A DNA stretch of 64,000 nucleotides from Paenibacillus hamazuiensis (GTDB taxonomy: Bacteria; Bacillota; Bacilli; Paenibacillales; NBRC-103111): the NCBI RefSeq assembly GCF_023276405.1, contig NZ_JALRMO010000001.1, forward strand, positions 8,595,501 to 8,659,500, in the 5' to 3' direction. The notes beneath the pieces were generated by a model. It worked only from the letters and a program-made list of their open reading frames with translations, made no database searches and was not told the DNA's origin. Position 1 is the stretch's first letter, and every line of letters begins with the position of its first letter. Both the position numbers and the translations under genes were made by a program. Shown piece by piece: positions 9,114 to 18,051 of this stretch.

Positions 9114-9150
9114 TTGAATGCAAATAAACGCTATGATATAATCTATAGCG
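9114..9150 (+). promoter_or_regulatory. Promoter of helD with inverted repeat over the -10 box
   Basis: TTGAAT (9114-9119), 17 bases, TATAAT (9137-9142) is a good sigma-A promoter. The inverted repeat CGCTAT (9129-9134) / ATAGCG (9145-9150) brackets the -10 box, where a repressor would block polymerase. Confidence 0.6.
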
Positions 9151-9277
9151 TCATTGACAAATTCAAAAAAAACCGTATATGCATTTTTATCCCTATCTTA
9201 ATTTTACATCTGGAACTTTGATTTGTCAATGCTCTTTTTTATCCCAAAAAAACGGAAAAAGGAGTGTTCATGCAGAG

Positions 9278-11695
9278 ATGGAAGCAAAGGATTGGCGGCA
9301 GGAACAGGAGCGGCTGGAGCGGATCAGAAACAAGCTGCAGACGAGAATCGCTATGCTTGAGCCGGAGGTTGCCGGACTGCGCGGTCAGGCTGCGGACATC
9401 CGCAAGCGGTTTTGGGAAGAAGTTACGATCAACACAAGCACGTACGAAGATTTCGAAGAAAGCTTCTATACGATTAACCAGCAGTCCGCGGTATTGGCCG
9501 AACGGGAGCGAGGCCACAAGCTGCTCGTGCAGCAATGGAAAAGCATGAATCGTCTGCTCCCGTCTCCTTATTTCGGACGCATCGACTTCAAGGAGGATGG
9601 CCTGGATCTCAGCGAACAGATTTATATCGGCGTATCTTCCTTCGTCGACGAAGATGGACTCAGCTTTTTAATTTATGACTGGCGTTCGCCAATCGCGAGC
9701 ATGTACTACGACTGCTCCCCCGGCCCGGCGTCTTATGTCACGCCGGCCGGACGAATCGAAGGGACGATGGAGCTCAAACGTCAGTTTCAGATTCAAAACG
9801 GGCAAATCCGGGGCATGTTTGACGCGAGCGAAACGATCGGAGACGAATTGCTGCAGCAAGTGCTCGGCAAAGGTGCGGACTCGCAGATGAAGAGCATCGT
9901 GGCAACTATCCAAAAGGAACAAAACGCCATCATCCGCGACGACAATAGCCGAATGCTTATTGTACAAGGAGCCGCCGGCAGTGGCAAAACTTCCGCGGCA
10001 TTGCAGCGGGTGGCGTATTTGCTGTACAAACACCGCCAGACGATCAAGGCCGATCAGATCGTTCTTTTCTCGCCGAATCCGATGTTTGCCGGTTATATCT
10101 CCACCGTCCTTCCGGAGCTCGGCGAAGAGAACATGCAGCAGACGACTTTTCAAGAATATCTCGACTATTGGCTCGGTTCCTCGTTACGGCCGGAGGATCC
10201 CTTTGATCAGATCGAATATGTACTGACCGCACAAGAAACGCCGGGGTATGAGGCTCGTCTTCAGGGGATCGAATATAAAGCTTCCGAGGCTTTCCTGCAA
10301 GCCCTGCATAACTATGGAATGTGGTTGGGACAAGAAGGCATGCGGTTTAACGGTATTCGGTTTCGGGATCGCGATTTGATTACAGCGGAGCAAATGAGTG
10401 CGAAATTTTACGGTTATGACCGTTCCCTGCCGCTCTACAACCGCGTCGTTCTCCTGCAGGAATGGCTGTTGAATGAACTGGCATCGCTGGAACGGATGGA
10501 ACGGGACGCGCCTTGGGTGCAGGAAGAGTTGAATTATCTCGACACCGAACAGTATGCGGAAGTGTTCGGAATGCTGCATAAAGAGAAGGAAGTATTCGAC
10601 CTTGCGGAACAATTTGCCGCAGTTCGCGAGAAACTGAACAACAAACGCCGGGAAGATGAAGGCGACTTTGACTTCGCCGAACGGGAGGAGGATCTGCTCC
10701 GCCGAAGGATCGTGAAGGAAATCTTTAAACCACTAAGGAAAAGTGTGAAAAAATTTTCGTTTGTAAATGTCAAAGGCATATATGGCCAATTGTTTGACGA
10801 CGAAGCCGCTTACCGGGAGAAAACGAATGGGGCCGTCATCCCCCCGCTGTGGCCTGAAATATGCAGGCAGACCAAGGAGAAGCTTGGTCGGAACGAGTTG
10901 TTCTACGAGGATGCAACCCCTTATTTGTATGTAAAAGAACTGATCGAAGGCGTCAGGACGAACACGGAAATCCGGTATGTTTTCGTTGATGAGGGCCAGG
11001 ATTATTCGCCGTTTCAATATGAATATTTAAAAAAGCTGTTCCCCCGCGCCCGGATGACGGTGCTCGGCGATTTCGGGCAGGCGATCTTCACGCAGGCTAC
11101 AAGTTTGGACGCACCCGATTCGCCGCTGGTCCGTCTATTTGGCGAAGCCGAAACAAGCCTTGTCCGTCTTGTACGCAGCTATCGCTCAACGAAGGAGATA
11201 GTCGAATTTACGAAATCGATGCTCCCAGGCGGCGAAGAAATCGTACCGTTCGAAAGGAGAGGCCCAAAGCCCCTTCTGACGAGACTGGACGGCGGAGAGA
11301 AGCGTGATGCGCAAATTGCAGCGGATATCGCGGCGCTTAAGAACGAAGGCTTCGATTCCATCGCCGTCATTACGAAGACCGCCGCCGAAAGCCGGAAGGC
11401 CTATGAATCGTTACGGATTCATGGAGGCGAAGCACTGCAGCTCATTACGAAGGAGACGTCAGGCTTTGAAAAAGGGGTGATGGTCATTCCCGTCTACCTC
11501 GCCAAAGGTGTCGAGTTCGATGCAGTCCTGATCTACGATGCTTCGCCAGAAGCTTACGGCCGGGATAACGAACGCAAGCTTCTTTATACGGCGTGTACAC
11601 GCGCCATGCACCGGCTTCAGCTTTACACGACGGGCGATTGGTCGCCGTTCGTGCAGGCATTGCCTGCGAATTTGTACGAGAAAGCAGCTCAATGA
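9278..11695 (+). CDS. helD: HelD-type RNA polymerase recycling ATPase (UvrD/Rep-like helicase)
   Basis: 805 residues from the chosen ATG. The N-terminus is a long charged coiled coil (residues 1-60) that in HelD inserts into the secondary channel of RNA polymerase. Walker A is V-Q-G-A-A-G-S-G-K-T near residue 230, Walker B is V-D-E-G-Q-D-Y near 570, and late SF1 motifs follow (V-R-S-Y-R-S-T, Y-T-A-C-T-R-A-M-H-R). HelD uses ATP to strip stalled RNA polymerase from nucleic acid; some members give rifampicin tolerance. An in-frame ATG at 9178-9180 would add 33 residues but lacks a ribosome binding site; the chosen start has AAAGGAG 13 bases upstream and fits HelD N-termini. A single-gene unit with its own promoter and terminator. 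Confidence 0.9.
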   Translation: MEAKDWRQEQERLERIRNKLQTRIAMLEPEVAGLRGQAADIRKRFWEEVTINTSTYEDFEESFYTINQQSAVLAERERGHKLLVQQWKSMNRLLPSPYFGRIDFKEDGLDLSEQIYIGVSSFVDEDGLSFLIYDWRSPIASMYYDCSPGPASYVTPAGRIEGTMELKRQFQIQNGQIRGMFDASETIGDELLQQVLGKGADSQMKSIVATIQKEQNAIIRDDNSRMLIVQGAAGSGKTSAALQRVAYLLYKHRQTIKADQIVLFSPNPMFAGYISTVLPELGEENMQQTTFQEYLDYWLGSSLRPEDPFDQIEYVLTAQETPGYEARLQGIEYKASEAFLQALHNYGMWLGQEGMRFNGIRFRDRDLITAEQMSAKFYGYDRSLPLYNRVVLLQEWLLNELASLERMERDAPWVQEELNYLDTEQYAEVFGMLHKEKEVFDLAEQFAAVREKLNNKRREDEGDFDFAEREEDLLRRRIVKEIFKPLRKSVKKFSFVNVKGIYGQLFDDEAAYREKTNGAVIPPLWPEICRQTKEKLGRNELFYEDATPYLYVKELIEGVRTNTEIRYVFVDEGQDYSPFQYEYLKKLFPRARMTVLGDFGQAIFTQATSLDAPDSPLVRLFGEAETSLVRLVRSYRSTKEIVEFTKSMLPGGEEIVPFERRGPKPLLTRLDGGEKRDAQIAADIAALKNEGFDSIAVITKTAAESRKAYESLRIHGGEALQLITKETSGFEKGVMVIPVYLAKGVEFDAVLIYDASPEAYGRDNERKLLYTACTRAMHRLQLYTTGDWSPFVQALPANLYEKAAQ

Positions 11696-11801
11696 GCGGC
11701 AAAGCGGCAAGCGGGAGCCTATGTTCGACTCCTGCGCAAGCAAAACGGCGGGGACAATGTCTGTCGTTGATCGCGAATCGGCTCCGATTCGCATGTATGC
11801 A

Positions 11802-11841
11802 AAATCGCCTTGGCTGATAGTTGGCCAAGGCGATTTTTTTT
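11802..11841 (+). terminator. Strong rho-independent terminator after helD
   Basis: AAATCGCCTTGGC (11802-11814) pairs with the complementary arm ending at about 11835 over an 8-base loop, followed by eight T. It lies about 105 bases after the helD stop. Confidence 0.88.
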
Positions 11842-12032
11842 GCGGGTACGACGACCGACTTTTCTTATCACATTCGCCTTTTTGATCAATTAAGACAAAA
11901 ATAAGCGATATTTCATCTTGTTTGTATGCCTGCTCCGGTGTGAGAATACAAGTACTGTTCCGCGGCGGATTACGAAAGCGCTTCACATTTCGTTCCGGCC
12001 TGAAATTCATACAAAAGGAGTGGGAGGACAAT

Positions 12033-13004
12033 ATGGAAACCCCTGTGCAAGGCTCTTTGATGAAAACGCATCATAGAGAGCCTGCAGTGTTCGCGAAAAA
12101 AAACAAGTGGAGCAAGCTGAAACGATACCTGCCGGTTTATGCCCTTTTCGTTCCCGTGCTGGTGTATTATGCGATCTTTCACTATGCTCCGATGGTCGGC
12201 GTGATCATTGCTTTCAAGAAATATACTTTTCTCGACGGGATATTCGGAAGCTCTTGGGTTGGACTTGCCCATTTCAAGCGGTTTATCCAAAACGGCGATT
12301 TTTGGATCGTCTTCCGCAACACGCTTGTGCTGGCTTTCTACCGGATTGCGTTCGGTTTTCCGGCCCCCATTCTGTTTGCGCTGCTGCTTCACGAGATGAG
12401 ATTCGCCAGGTGGCGCCGGCTGTTTCAAACGATCTCTTATTTGCCGCATTTCGTATCCTGGGTCGTCGTTTACGCGCTGATGTACAACTTCTTTTCCGAG
12501 ACGGGGTTTATTAATGCTCATTTGAAAGCCTGGTGGGGTTACACCTTGCCGTTCTTGTCTTCGGCGGATTATTTTCGGACGATGTTCGTTGGCAGCGCCA
12601 TTTGGAAGGAAATGGGCTGGAATGCAATTATTTTTCTCGCCGCGCTGACCCGGGTCGATCCGGACTTGTATGAGGCGGCCTCCATGGATGGAGCCGGCCG
12701 CCTGCAGCGAATGTGGCATATTACATTGCCCGGCATTCGCAGCGTGATCAGCATCATGTTCATTCTGAGCCTCGGCGGGATCCTGAGCGTCAGCTTCGAA
12801 CAAATCCTCGTGATGATCAACCCGCAGGTCGCTTCGGTCGCGGAGGTCATCGACTATTATATTTACCGCGTCGGCTTGCTGAATACGAACAACTACAGCT
12901 ACGCGACGGCGGTAGGCTTATTCCGGTCGGTTATAGCGCTTATGCTTGTGCTCATCGCCAATAGTTTGGCGAAAAAAATCGACGAGGAGGGCGGCATATG
13001 GTGA
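12033..13004 (+). CDS. Sugar ABC transporter permease, LplB type
   Basis: 323 residues with six predicted membrane segments. The EAA loop that contacts the ATPase reads Y-E-A-A-S-M-D-G-A-G (about residue 213). Family members form the inner-membrane channel of oligosaccharide or modified-sugar importers together with a YtcP-type partner, here the next gene, which overlaps by seven bases. The start at 12033 has GGGAGG six bases upstream; an in-frame extension to 11922 lacks a site and would put 37 extra residues ahead of the cytosolic N-terminus. No ATPase gene is nearby, as is typical in Paenibacillus, where a shared MsmX-like ATPase serves many importers. Confidence 0.92.
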   Translation: METPVQGSLMKTHHREPAVFAKKNKWSKLKRYLPVYALFVPVLVYYAIFHYAPMVGVIIAFKKYTFLDGIFGSSWVGLAHFKRFIQNGDFWIVFRNTLVLAFYRIAFGFPAPILFALLLHEMRFARWRRLFQTISYLPHFVSWVVVYALMYNFFSETGFINAHLKAWWGYTLPFLSSADYFRTMFVGSAIWKEMGWNAIIFLAALTRVDPDLYEAASMDGAGRLQRMWHITLPGIRSVISIMFILSLGGILSVSFEQILVMINPQVASVAEVIDYYIYRVGLLNTNNYSYATAVGLFRSVIALMLVLIANSLAKKIDEEGGIW

Positions 13005-13873
13005 CCCGCACATCCGGAAACATCGCGAAGCCGGGATTTACCGACGTCGTCATTTGGTTGATCTTGCTGCTGCTCAGTCTGACAACGCTTTACCCGTTCT
13101 TGAACGTATTGCTTGTCTCCTTTGCCAATATGAAGGATGTCGTGGAACAAGGCGGGACGCTGTTGTTTCCCAAATCGATACATCTGGACAGCTACAAGTA
13201 CGTTCTCCGGTTTTCCGGCCTGCTTGATGCTTATCGCGTCACAATCTTTATCACCGTAGTCGGGACGCTCGTCAACCTGATCATGACTTCGCTTGGCGCC
13301 TACGTACTTTCAAACCGCGAGCTGCCGGGGCGAAATGCGCTGATGATGATCGTGCTTGTCTCCATGCTTTTTAGCGGCGGGCTGATCCCCACGTATTTGG
13401 TCATCCGTTCTCTGCATCTCGTCGATACCGTCTGGGCGCTCATCGTTCCGTTCGCCATCAATTCGTGGCTTCTGATTCTGATGCGCAACTTTTTTCAGGG
13501 CATACCCGCCGGCCTGCGGGAATCCGCAAGAATCGACGGCTGTTCGGAGCTCGGCATTCTCGTTCGGATCATCCTGCCGCTGTCGCTTCCGATTGTTGCG
13601 ACACTGGCCTTGTTTTACGGCGTGGGCCACTGGAACGAATACATCAACGTCGTCATCTACATCAACGATCCGAAGCTTTCCACACTGCAGCTCATATTGC
13701 GAAAAATGTACACCTTCTCGATCGATCAACTCGACGGCGACAGCCTGCCGCCGCCTGTCGAAACGATCCGGGCCGCCACCGTTATGATGTCTACGCTGCC
13801 GATCGTGGCGGTCTATCCGTTCCTGCAGAAATATTTCGTGCAGGGCCTCATGGTCGGCTCCGTCAAAGGGTAG
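12998..13873 (+). CDS. Sugar ABC transporter permease, YtcP/CarbP type
   Basis: 291 residues, six membrane segments, EAA loop R-E-S-A-R-I-D-G-C-S near residue 172, and the usual C-terminus ending in Q-G-L-M-V-G-S-V-K-G. It is the second channel subunit of the importer and starts inside the end of the first permease gene (GAGGAGGG upstream). The lipoprotein gene follows. The sugar is not predictable, but the beta-propeller glycosidase at the operon end suggests a glycoside or oligosaccharide. Confidence 0.93.
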   Translation: MVTRTSGNIAKPGFTDVVIWLILLLLSLTTLYPFLNVLLVSFANMKDVVEQGGTLLFPKSIHLDSYKYVLRFSGLLDAYRVTIFITVVGTLVNLIMTSLGAYVLSNRELPGRNALMMIVLVSMLFSGGLIPTYLVIRSLHLVDTVWALIVPFAINSWLLILMRNFFQGIPAGLRESARIDGCSELGILVRIILPLSLPIVATLALFYGVGHWNEYINVVIYINDPKLSTLQLILRKMYTFSIDQLDGDSLPPPVETIRAATVMMSTLPIVAVYPFLQKYFVQGLMVGSVKG

Positions 13874-13948
13874 TCCAAGGATAGTCCTATGAGTTATGGG
13901 CCATTAAGGCTTATAATAATGATTAGAGAAGAAAGGGAGATCGCAAGT

Positions 13949-15544
13949 ATGCAGAACAAAAAGAAAGTCCGCATCACCGCTTCGCTGTGCGCCGTATGCA
14001 TGACGGCCGCGCTCGCAACCGCCTGCACCGACGGCCGGCCGCAAAGCTCTTCCGCGGATAATGCGAAGGGGCCCGAAGGATCGCCGCAAACAAACGGCGC
14101 CCCGACGGCGATTTCGCTCATCCAGCCGGATCTCGGGCGGGTATGGAAGGAAGATAACCCGGTTACGAAGGAGCTGGAGAAACGGACGAACGTCAAATTG
14201 AAAGTCACGATGTTCCCGAACAACGATTTCAACAACAAATACAACGTGCTGGCTGCCTCCGGCGACCTCCAGGACATCAGCCGGCTCGGCGCGTTCGACT
14301 ATCAGAAATATGTCGATCAAGGGCTGTTTCTCGACTTGACCAAGTATCTGGACGAGTATGGGCCGAACCTGAAGAAAGCGCTGAAGCCGGAGCTGTGGGA
14401 TCTGACGAAGTACAAGGGGAAGCAATTCGTGATTCCGTACGAGAACGCAGCCGGCAAAGAGGTCCCAGTCGTCCGAAGGGATTGGCTCGATGCGCTGAAT
14501 CTGAAGATGCCGGCCAATCTGGACGAATTCGAAGCGATGTTAAAAGCGTTCACATTTGACGATCCGGATAAAAACGGCAAAAACGATACGTTCGGTCTTG
14601 GCGTGACGAATACTTACAGCGAAACGTTCATGCCGATCTTCGGCGCTTTCGGCATTGCGCCCGGGCTCTTCGGCGGGAGCAACCCGATGAACAGCTACCT
14701 GAAAGACAACAAGATGTACCCGATCGCCGTTTCTCCCGAGTATAAAGCAGCGGTCGAATATATCAAAAAGCTGTGGGACGACAAAGTGATCGACCCCGAG
14801 CTGTTTACGATCAAAGCCGACCAAGCTCAGCAAAAAGCGGCTCAAGGCAAAATCGGCTATTTTACGGCATGGTGGTCGATTGCGCCGCAGCAGTTAACGC
14901 AGCAGCTGAAGATGAAAGAAATCGTCCCGAATGCGAAATGGGACCCGATCTACCCCGGCTTGACCGGTCCGAACGGAAAGAGCGGCATGCTCTCCTTCGG
15001 AAACATCGGGGCCACCGTTGCGATTTCCGCAAAAGCCAAAAATCCGGTGGCGGCCATCCGATTCCTTGATTATTTGGCGACGGACGAAGGCTGGGAGTTA
15101 AGTCATTACGGAATAAAAGGCGCACATTATACGTCGGTTACCGAACCGAGAACGCCGGAAGGTCAGAAGGCTTTCGACGAGAAGTGGCTGGATCCGCTTA
15201 GCCAGCTCGTTTCCCGCGGGGATTTGACGAACAAGGCGGCGGCTGCGACCAAGGACCCGGTACAAATCGAGAATAACCGGTTTATCGATGCAGCCGCACA
15301 ATACACCTTGTACCGGGATGCTTTTTATGGTATTCCTCTGACGGACGAACAGCAAACCTACGGACCCGATATCGCAAAGTATGAAGAGGAGATGTTCATC
15401 AAGTTTATCACCGGCGAGGCTTCGCTCTCCAAATGGGACGAATATGTGGAAACGTGGAAGAAAAAAGGCGGGAAACCGGTGCTGGACGCGAAGGTGAAAA
15501 AATATAACGAACTGAAGTCGGGCAATGTGACTTCCGGCATCTAA
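13949..15544 (+). CDS. Extracellular sugar-binding lipoprotein (LipO-like)
   Basis: 531 residues. The signal peptide ends in a lipobox-like A-T-A-C at about residue 26, so the mature protein is lipid-anchored on the outer face of the membrane and delivers sugar to the two permeases. The body has SBP family 1 character: V-V-R-R-D-W-L-D-A-L-N-L-K-M-P after the first lobe and D-P-D-K-N-G-K-N-D-T-F-G-L, a calcium-loop-like acidic stretch common in this family. The start has AAAGGGAGA 8 bases upstream; the in-frame start at 13889 is rejected because it would bury the signal peptide. The regulator gene follows after 19 bases. Confidence 0.9.
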   Translation: MQNKKKVRITASLCAVCMTAALATACTDGRPQSSSADNAKGPEGSPQTNGAPTAISLIQPDLGRVWKEDNPVTKELEKRTNVKLKVTMFPNNDFNNKYNVLAASGDLQDISRLGAFDYQKYVDQGLFLDLTKYLDEYGPNLKKALKPELWDLTKYKGKQFVIPYENAAGKEVPVVRRDWLDALNLKMPANLDEFEAMLKAFTFDDPDKNGKNDTFGLGVTNTYSETFMPIFGAFGIAPGLFGGSNPMNSYLKDNKMYPIAVSPEYKAAVEYIKKLWDDKVIDPELFTIKADQAQQKAAQGKIGYFTAWWSIAPQQLTQQLKMKEIVPNAKWDPIYPGLTGPNGKSGMLSFGNIGATVAISAKAKNPVAAIRFLDYLATDEGWELSHYGIKGAHYTSVTEPRTPEGQKAFDEKWLDPLSQLVSRGDLTNKAAAATKDPVQIENNRFIDAAAQYTLYRDAFYGIPLTDEQQTYGPDIAKYEEEMFIKFITGEASLSKWDEYVETWKKKGGKPVLDAKVKKYNELKSGNVTSGI

Positions 15545-15563
15545 TTTTTCTGGGGGGGAGCTT

Positions 15564-17915
15564 GTGATACGGAAAAAAACATGGCGATTCCTGCAAAGCA
15601 CGTTGTACGAATACTTTTACTATTTTTTGGCCCTTTCTTTGTTTGTAGCTTTTTCGGCGGGCGGGGCGCTCTATTATTCGTCGTCTTCGCTGCTTTGGAA
15701 GGAAGCCGTGCAAAACAGCAGCAATACGCTGCAGCTGCTCAAGAACGGTCAGGAAATCGTATTAGCCGAAGTCAACAAAGCCATGGAAAACGTATTGCTG
15801 GACTCCTCCTTCCTCAACTATACGGACGTTTCCAATCAATCCAGCGTGTACACGAAGCTTCAATTCCAGCAGCGCCTGGATCGTGTCGTGCTTTCAAGCG
15901 ATTATATTCATTCGGTTTACATTTATTATACGGGGCCCCGGTACGTGCTATCGTCCATCGAGGGATCCGTTCCGTTAAGCAGCCTGAAGGATCGGGAGTT
16001 CGTCGAATCGCTTTCGGGCGAAACGGTCGCGAAGTCGATCGTACGCACGCGCCATCTTCCGGGGATATCGTCCGCCGAGGACGAAACGGTCATCACGATG
16101 GTCAAAACGATGCCGATCATCCATTCGGGTACGCCTGCCGCCTATGTGATCGTCAACATTAAAGGCGATTATCTGGTCAAGATCATGAACTCGCTCAATA
16201 CGAACAAAAACGCCCGCTTGTTCATTACGGATCCGCAGGGGAATATTCTTTCGCAAAAAGCCTCGGAAGACGCGTTTTCGTTAAGCGACATGCCGGGAAG
16301 ATTCGATATTTCTCCGTTGAACGGTTCGTCGGGCAGCCTTTTCACCAAAATAGGAGGGGTGGAATCGCTTGTCTGTTACGTGTCGTCCGAGCCCAGCGGC
16401 TGGCTGTACATTTACACCGTTCCGAAAGCCGTCGTTACGCAAAGTCTCCAGCTTTGGAGCAAAGCCGCCATCGCCATCTGCGCACTGGCAGCCCTGCTCA
16501 GCCTGGCGGGCTCGGTTGTGCTTTCGCGGCGGGTATTTCATCCTCTAGGGCGGCTGTTGTCCTTACTCAAGGGGGCGAGCCCAAGCTCCGCCGGTTCGAT
16601 GCCCGAGGACGGCAAGGAAATCGCGCAGATTGAACGGAACGTAGGCCGTCTTATCGACCGCAACCGGGACTTGACCATGCTGCTCAAAGATTATGAAATC
16701 CAAAGCCGGAACAAATTTTTGCTGCGGCTTGCCTGCGGCGTCGAACAAGTCACCGCCCAAACGATGGAGCGGCTGACCTACTATGGTGTGAGTCTCGGGG
16801 AAACCGGCCGATATGTCGTGGCTATCGTGTCCATGGACGACTTCGCCAAATTCAGTCAAGAGACGCACGAATCCGAACGCAACGCTCTTTTGCTGACCTT
16901 GTCCGAACGCATTCGGGTGGAAGCTTTCGTCAACCGGTCGCTGCAAGGGTATTTGATCGAAACGGAATCGAGCGAGATGGTGATTGTTCTTTATCGGGGT
17001 ACGATGGAACCCGGCGAGGAGCTGTGGAGCAGCGAGCTCCATTCGTGGTTCCGATATTTGCATGGCCTGCTGCAGTCGGATACGAATCTTTCTTTCACGC
17101 TCGGCGTGAGCTCGGTACGGGAACGTTTGAACGAACTCGGCGAATGTTACTTCGAAGCGGAATCCGCCGTACGGCAGAAGCTCGTTTACGGCTTTAACAA
17201 CGTCATTTTCTACGAATCCGTTCGGACGGATCGGGGGATGGCTCTTTACCCGCTTGCCATCGAAAGGAATGTGCTGACTCAGCTCAAAACGGGAAACCGG
17301 GAAGGCGTTCTGCACGGTCTCCGCGAATTCGAGTCCTATTTACTGGAACACCATTCCGGCCAAATGGAGCAGGTCCGTCATTATTTTTTACAATTTTTCT
17401 CGTCCTCGCTGCGGTGCATTTATGAAATGGACGCGAATTTCGGCTTCAAGCCGGTGATTCGGCAAATCCTGCATACCGATCTGCTCGGGTTGGAAACGAT
17501 GCAGCAAATGACCTCCTATATGCAAAACCTTTACGAACAGGTGCTCGACCAGCTCGAGCAAAAGCGCAGTTTGAAGAACAAGGAGCTGGCGGGCAGCGTG
17601 AACGCCTATATTGACAAGCATTTCGGCGAGGACCTTTCGATAGAGCAAATTAGCGACATTTTCGCCATCAGCGTTTCACATTTGCGCAAAATTTATAAAG
17701 AAGAGACGGGCATGACGATTCGGGATCGGCTCAGTCAAAAACGGATTGCCAAAGCCAAGGAGCTGCTTGGCGATCCCCGCCAAAAAATTCAGGATATCGC
17801 GAGTCAGGTAGGTTACTCGAACGTTCAATCGTTTACGAAAGCGTTCAAAGCCGAAACGGGTAAGTCGCCGGGGGAATATCGGGATCAGCAGCTTCGCAGC
17901 AATTCGCATGTATAA
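15564..17915 (+). CDS. Membrane-bound AraC-family one-component regulator
   Basis: 783 residues, GTG start after GGGGGGGAG. TM1 lies at about 18-42, a Cache-like extracellular domain at 43-290, TM2 at about 295-315, then a HAMP-like linker, a cytoplasmic middle domain (about 390-560) and a C-terminal AraC double helix-turn-helix (about 680-780) ending with V-G-Y-S-N-V-Q-S-F-T-K-A-F and P-G-E-Y-R. No kinase or receiver domain is present, so sensing and DNA binding sit in one chain. The position after the binding protein suggests control of this importer operon in response to the external sugar or the loaded lipoprotein. Confidence 0.9.
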   Translation: MIRKKTWRFLQSTLYEYFYYFLALSLFVAFSAGGALYYSSSSLLWKEAVQNSSNTLQLLKNGQEIVLAEVNKAMENVLLDSSFLNYTDVSNQSSVYTKLQFQQRLDRVVLSSDYIHSVYIYYTGPRYVLSSIEGSVPLSSLKDREFVESLSGETVAKSIVRTRHLPGISSAEDETVITMVKTMPIIHSGTPAAYVIVNIKGDYLVKIMNSLNTNKNARLFITDPQGNILSQKASEDAFSLSDMPGRFDISPLNGSSGSLFTKIGGVESLVCYVSSEPSGWLYIYTVPKAVVTQSLQLWSKAAIAICALAALLSLAGSVVLSRRVFHPLGRLLSLLKGASPSSAGSMPEDGKEIAQIERNVGRLIDRNRDLTMLLKDYEIQSRNKFLLRLACGVEQVTAQTMERLTYYGVSLGETGRYVVAIVSMDDFAKFSQETHESERNALLLTLSERIRVEAFVNRSLQGYLIETESSEMVIVLYRGTMEPGEELWSSELHSWFRYLHGLLQSDTNLSFTLGVSSVRERLNELGECYFEAESAVRQKLVYGFNNVIFYESVRTDRGMALYPLAIERNVLTQLKTGNREGVLHGLREFESYLLEHHSGQMEQVRHYFLQFFSSSLRCIYEMDANFGFKPVIRQILHTDLLGLETMQQMTSYMQNLYEQVLDQLEQKRSLKNKELAGSVNAYIDKHFGEDLSIEQISDIFAISVSHLRKIYKEETGMTIRDRLSQKRIAKAKELLGDPRQKIQDIASQVGYSNVQSFTKAFKAETGKSPGEYRDQQLRSNSHV

Positions 17916-18051
17916 TCGGAAGGAGGAGCTGCGAGATTTTATAAATGAGGTCAAAGCACAAACCGGCAAGCATATTTTGACCGAAGCGGCCGGATACTTG
18001 CTGCGGGACGCCGCGGTTATTGCGGCAAGCCGGCATATACAGGAGGAATGA
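17908..18051 (+). CDS. Possible small coupled ORF, 47 residues
   Basis: An open frame from ATG 17908 to TGA 18049-18051. It begins inside the last codons of the AraC gene (8-base overlap) and ends with ATGA overlap onto the glycosidase start, so it exactly bridges the two genes. The peptide is charged at the N-terminus (M-Y-N-R-K-E-E-L-R-D) and more hydrophobic later (L-L-R-D-A-A-V-I-A-A). There is no clear ribosome binding site before 17908. It may be translated by coupling only, or may be chance. No family recognised. Confidence 0.35.
   Translation: MYNRKEELRDFINEVKAQTGKHILTEAAGYLLRDAAVIAASRHIQEE

Noticed and set aside
11971-11987. CGAAAGCGCTTCAC as a cre site for the 12-kb importer
   Set aside because: It misses the fixed T at position 2 and C at position 14 of the cre consensus. 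A LacI-type half-palindrome is possible but unsupported by a second copy.
11970-12803. 277-codon minus-strand frame opposite the LplB-type permease
   Set aside because: It is a shadow of the permease gene: His/Asn/Gln-rich, no start signal, no domain.
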